Positions 62,936 to 64,000 of a stretch of DNA of 64,000 nt are shown in pieces. The position numbers and the translations under genes were made by a program. Where the stretch lies: assembly GCA_963787675.1 (NCBI GenBank), contig CAWBDV010000007.1:1178001-1242000 (forward strand). The letters run 5' to 3'. This DNA comes from JAJPKK01 sp963787675 (GTDB lineage: Bacteria; Pseudomonadota; Alphaproteobacteria; Rhizobiales; Xanthobacteraceae). The notes under the pieces were generated by a model. The model had not been told where the DNA came from and ran no database searches. It saw only the letters and a program-made list of their open reading frames with translations. The number at the start of each line of letters is the position of its first letter. The first letter of the stretch is position 1.

Positions 62936-63160
62936 ATGACTACGATCACCGATATCAAACGCAATATTTACAAGCCGGGAGATGAAGTTCCGACTTCCGG
63001 CATCTATAAGGTCGTCCACGACACCGTGCACAAAGAGGAACATGAAGTGACGGCAGTGGCGGGAGAACATTTCCCGCCATGCAATCACTGTGGAAAGCAC
63101 CCACGGTTTCAACTTGTGCATAGCGCCCATCACATCAGCCGCCATAAGAACTTTAGCTGA
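62936..63160 (+). CDS. Small zinc-ribbon-like protein
   Basis: A 74-residue protein: MTTITDIKRNIYKPGDEVPT, then PPCNHCGKHPRF and LVHSAHHISRHK. Two cysteines and a cluster of histidines suggest a zinc site. The opening resembles short YjzC-like proteins. AAGGAG precedes the ATG by 5-6 bases. Function unknown. Confidence 0.6.
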   Translation: MTTITDIKRNIYKPGDEVPTSGIYKVVHDTVHKEEHEVTAVAGEHFPPCNHCGKHPRFQLVHSAHHISRHKNFS

Positions 63161-63195
63161 TGGCGTCCGAAGCCTCGTCTGGGACTTGAGATAAA

Positions 63196-63247
63196 GAAAG
63201 GCGCCACAATTCGTCTGGCTTATCCAGACTAATTCTGGTCGCCTTTC
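63196..63247. terminator. Long imperfect hairpin, probable bidirectional terminator
   Basis: GAAAGGCGCCACAATTCGTC and TGG pair with CCAGACTAATTCTGGTCGCC and TTTC around the loop CTTAT, with three mismatches. It follows the small zinc-ribbon gene. Confidence 0.65.
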
Positions 63248-63345
63248 CTTCCTCAACCGCGCGGCGCAAGACCGACATCAAGATGCGGCTGCTATTTGTT
63301 TTCACCTCAATGTACATTCTCGCCCCCAAGGGATGCTCCTCTTTC

Positions 63346-63449
63346 AGTGGCCGGTTTCAAAATGACAAGTGGCCGGTTCCGGCCAGCACCGTGCTGGGGG
63401 TGCTGGCCGGAACCGGCCACTCGTGAGAGCAAAACCGGCCACTCAAAAT
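63346..63449. repeat. Long perfect inverted repeat with GTGGCCGGTT units
   Basis: The arms at 63368-63390 (starting AGTGGCCGGTTCCGG) and 63399-63421 (ending CCGGAACCGGCCACT) are perfect 23-base inverted copies around an eight-base loop. Further single copies of the GTGGCCGGTTT unit flank it (near 63348 and 63436). Similar but diverged units (AGTGGCTGG) stand at 59939-59975 next to the IS21 element, so it may be an insertion-sequence end or small non-autonomous element. Confidence 0.7.
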
Positions 63450-63495
63450 AGGACGGTTATTGGATCAATAAGCGCCCCTTTGGGCCTTCGGCCAC

Positions 63496-64000
63496 TTATC
63501 GTGGGAGGACGGTACTATGGGTCGTAATTTGATGAAGACGGGCCCAAAAATATTTATCGAAATCCGCATGATCTGCATATTCAATCGGTCGCAAATGGTG
63601 AGCCCATAAACGACCAACAATTGCTGCGATCCAATCGGCGGCTTGGATATTTTGGTTTGCATAGCTCTCCACCTCAAAGGGAGGGCTTAGCAAGCGGCTC
63701 GCCGGATGGTCATGGTCATACATGGTTTGTAGGGACGTAACGAGGAGCTGCTTACGTGCGGAATGCTGATCGACAATGAGCACGAATGTGCCATCGATAG
63801 CCACGCAGAAGCTCTCTAACTGCCGAATGGCGTGGCCCAGCACCGTTTTGTATAAGCCCACCGAATTGACGTCGGTAGTGCCAGAGATTTTTTCGCGGCC
63901 GTAATAAAAAATCTTTCCACCGCTATCCCTGACGTAATTGATGAGTCTGAAGCCGGTGCTCCTGAAATGCGAATATTTTGCTATCTGCTTTGCAGTGAAG
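63496..64000 (-). CDS. DUF3800 protein, 3' part (continues beyond window)
   Basis: The frame is open to the right edge of the window and ends at 63496, giving at least 168 residues. It has FCVAIDGTFVLIVDQHSARK, then RLLSPPFEVESYANQNIQAA and DWIAAIVGRLWAHHL, matching the C-terminal half of DUF3800, an RNase H-like nuclease-type family often in defence islands. The N-terminal part is outside the window. Confidence 0.75.
   Translation of the reverse strand, partial: FTAKQIAKYSHFRSTGFRLINYVRDSGGKIFYYGREKISGTTDVNSVGLYKTVLGHAIRQLESFCVAIDGTFVLIVDQHSARKQLLVTSLQTMYDHDHPASRLLSPPFEVESYANQNIQAADWIAAIVGRLWAHHLRPIEYADHADFDKYFWARLHQITTHSTVLPR

Overview
The window looks like a high-GC alphaproteobacterial chromosome of the Hyphomicrobiales (Rhizobiales), closest in feel to Bradyrhizobium, Rhodopseudomonas or Pseudolabrys. 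The evidence is the order rluD, rpoH, purA, serA, serC, the bradyrhizobial type of many proteins, and dispersed palindromic repeats of the kind common in these genomes. No species can be named from sequence alone.

Layout. 1-6.2 kb is backbone: a small membrane protein divergent from rluD, the heat-shock sigma factor rpoH, a large membrane-anchored Pro/Arg-rich protein and purA. 6.6-19.6 kb is accessory DNA between purA and serA: a Crp/Fnr regulator under a perfect FNR-type palindrome, a VOC protein, a RiPP locus, a globin, a His-rich exported protein, a DUF2061 protein, a GNAT, a broken nitrilase, and a trio encoding DsrE-like, FMN-binding and SnoaL-like proteins. 20.1-35 kb is mostly backbone or metabolism: serA, serC, two outer-membrane proteins (one decayed), glmM, lutABC, a fumarylacetoacetate hydrolase, a VWA protein and a HIBADH-type dehydrogenase. 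35-45.6 kb holds part of the division and cell-wall (dcw) cluster in the order rsmH-ftsL-ftsI-(two unrelated genes)-murE-murF-mraY-murD; mraZ and ftsW are not in their usual places. 45.8-51.2 kb holds an EmrAB-type efflux pair with a divergent tetR and two operators, an amidase, a HAD hydrolase and tRNA-Arg. 51.3-64 kb is a mosaic accessory island: a tRNA-Pro fragment, an orphan PD-(D/E)xK protein, plasmid-type replication gene remnants, a toxin-antitoxin cluster with leaderless promoters, an HNH protein, a defective IS21 element, a P63C protein, an unusual tRNA, an IS transposase and a truncated DUF3800 gene.

The most notable system is the RiPP locus at 9.05-13.5 kb. It has a 136-residue precursor whose C-terminal core carries 12 cysteines in Cys-Gly repeats, a fused E1-like/YcaO cyclodehydratase and a SagB-type FMN dehydrogenase. 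Together these should turn the cysteines into thiazoles. A second core, lacking its leader and fused to a fragment of the neighbouring VOC gene, lies at 7.48-7.70 kb with the same downstream hairpin. This points to a duplicated and collapsed VOC-precursor unit.

Caution on sequence quality: several conserved and essential genes (serA, serC, mraY, murF, ftsI and others) carry single-base frameshifts that are almost all +1. This looks like an insertion-biased sequencing or assembly error rather than real decay, and it also weakens some pseudogene calls.
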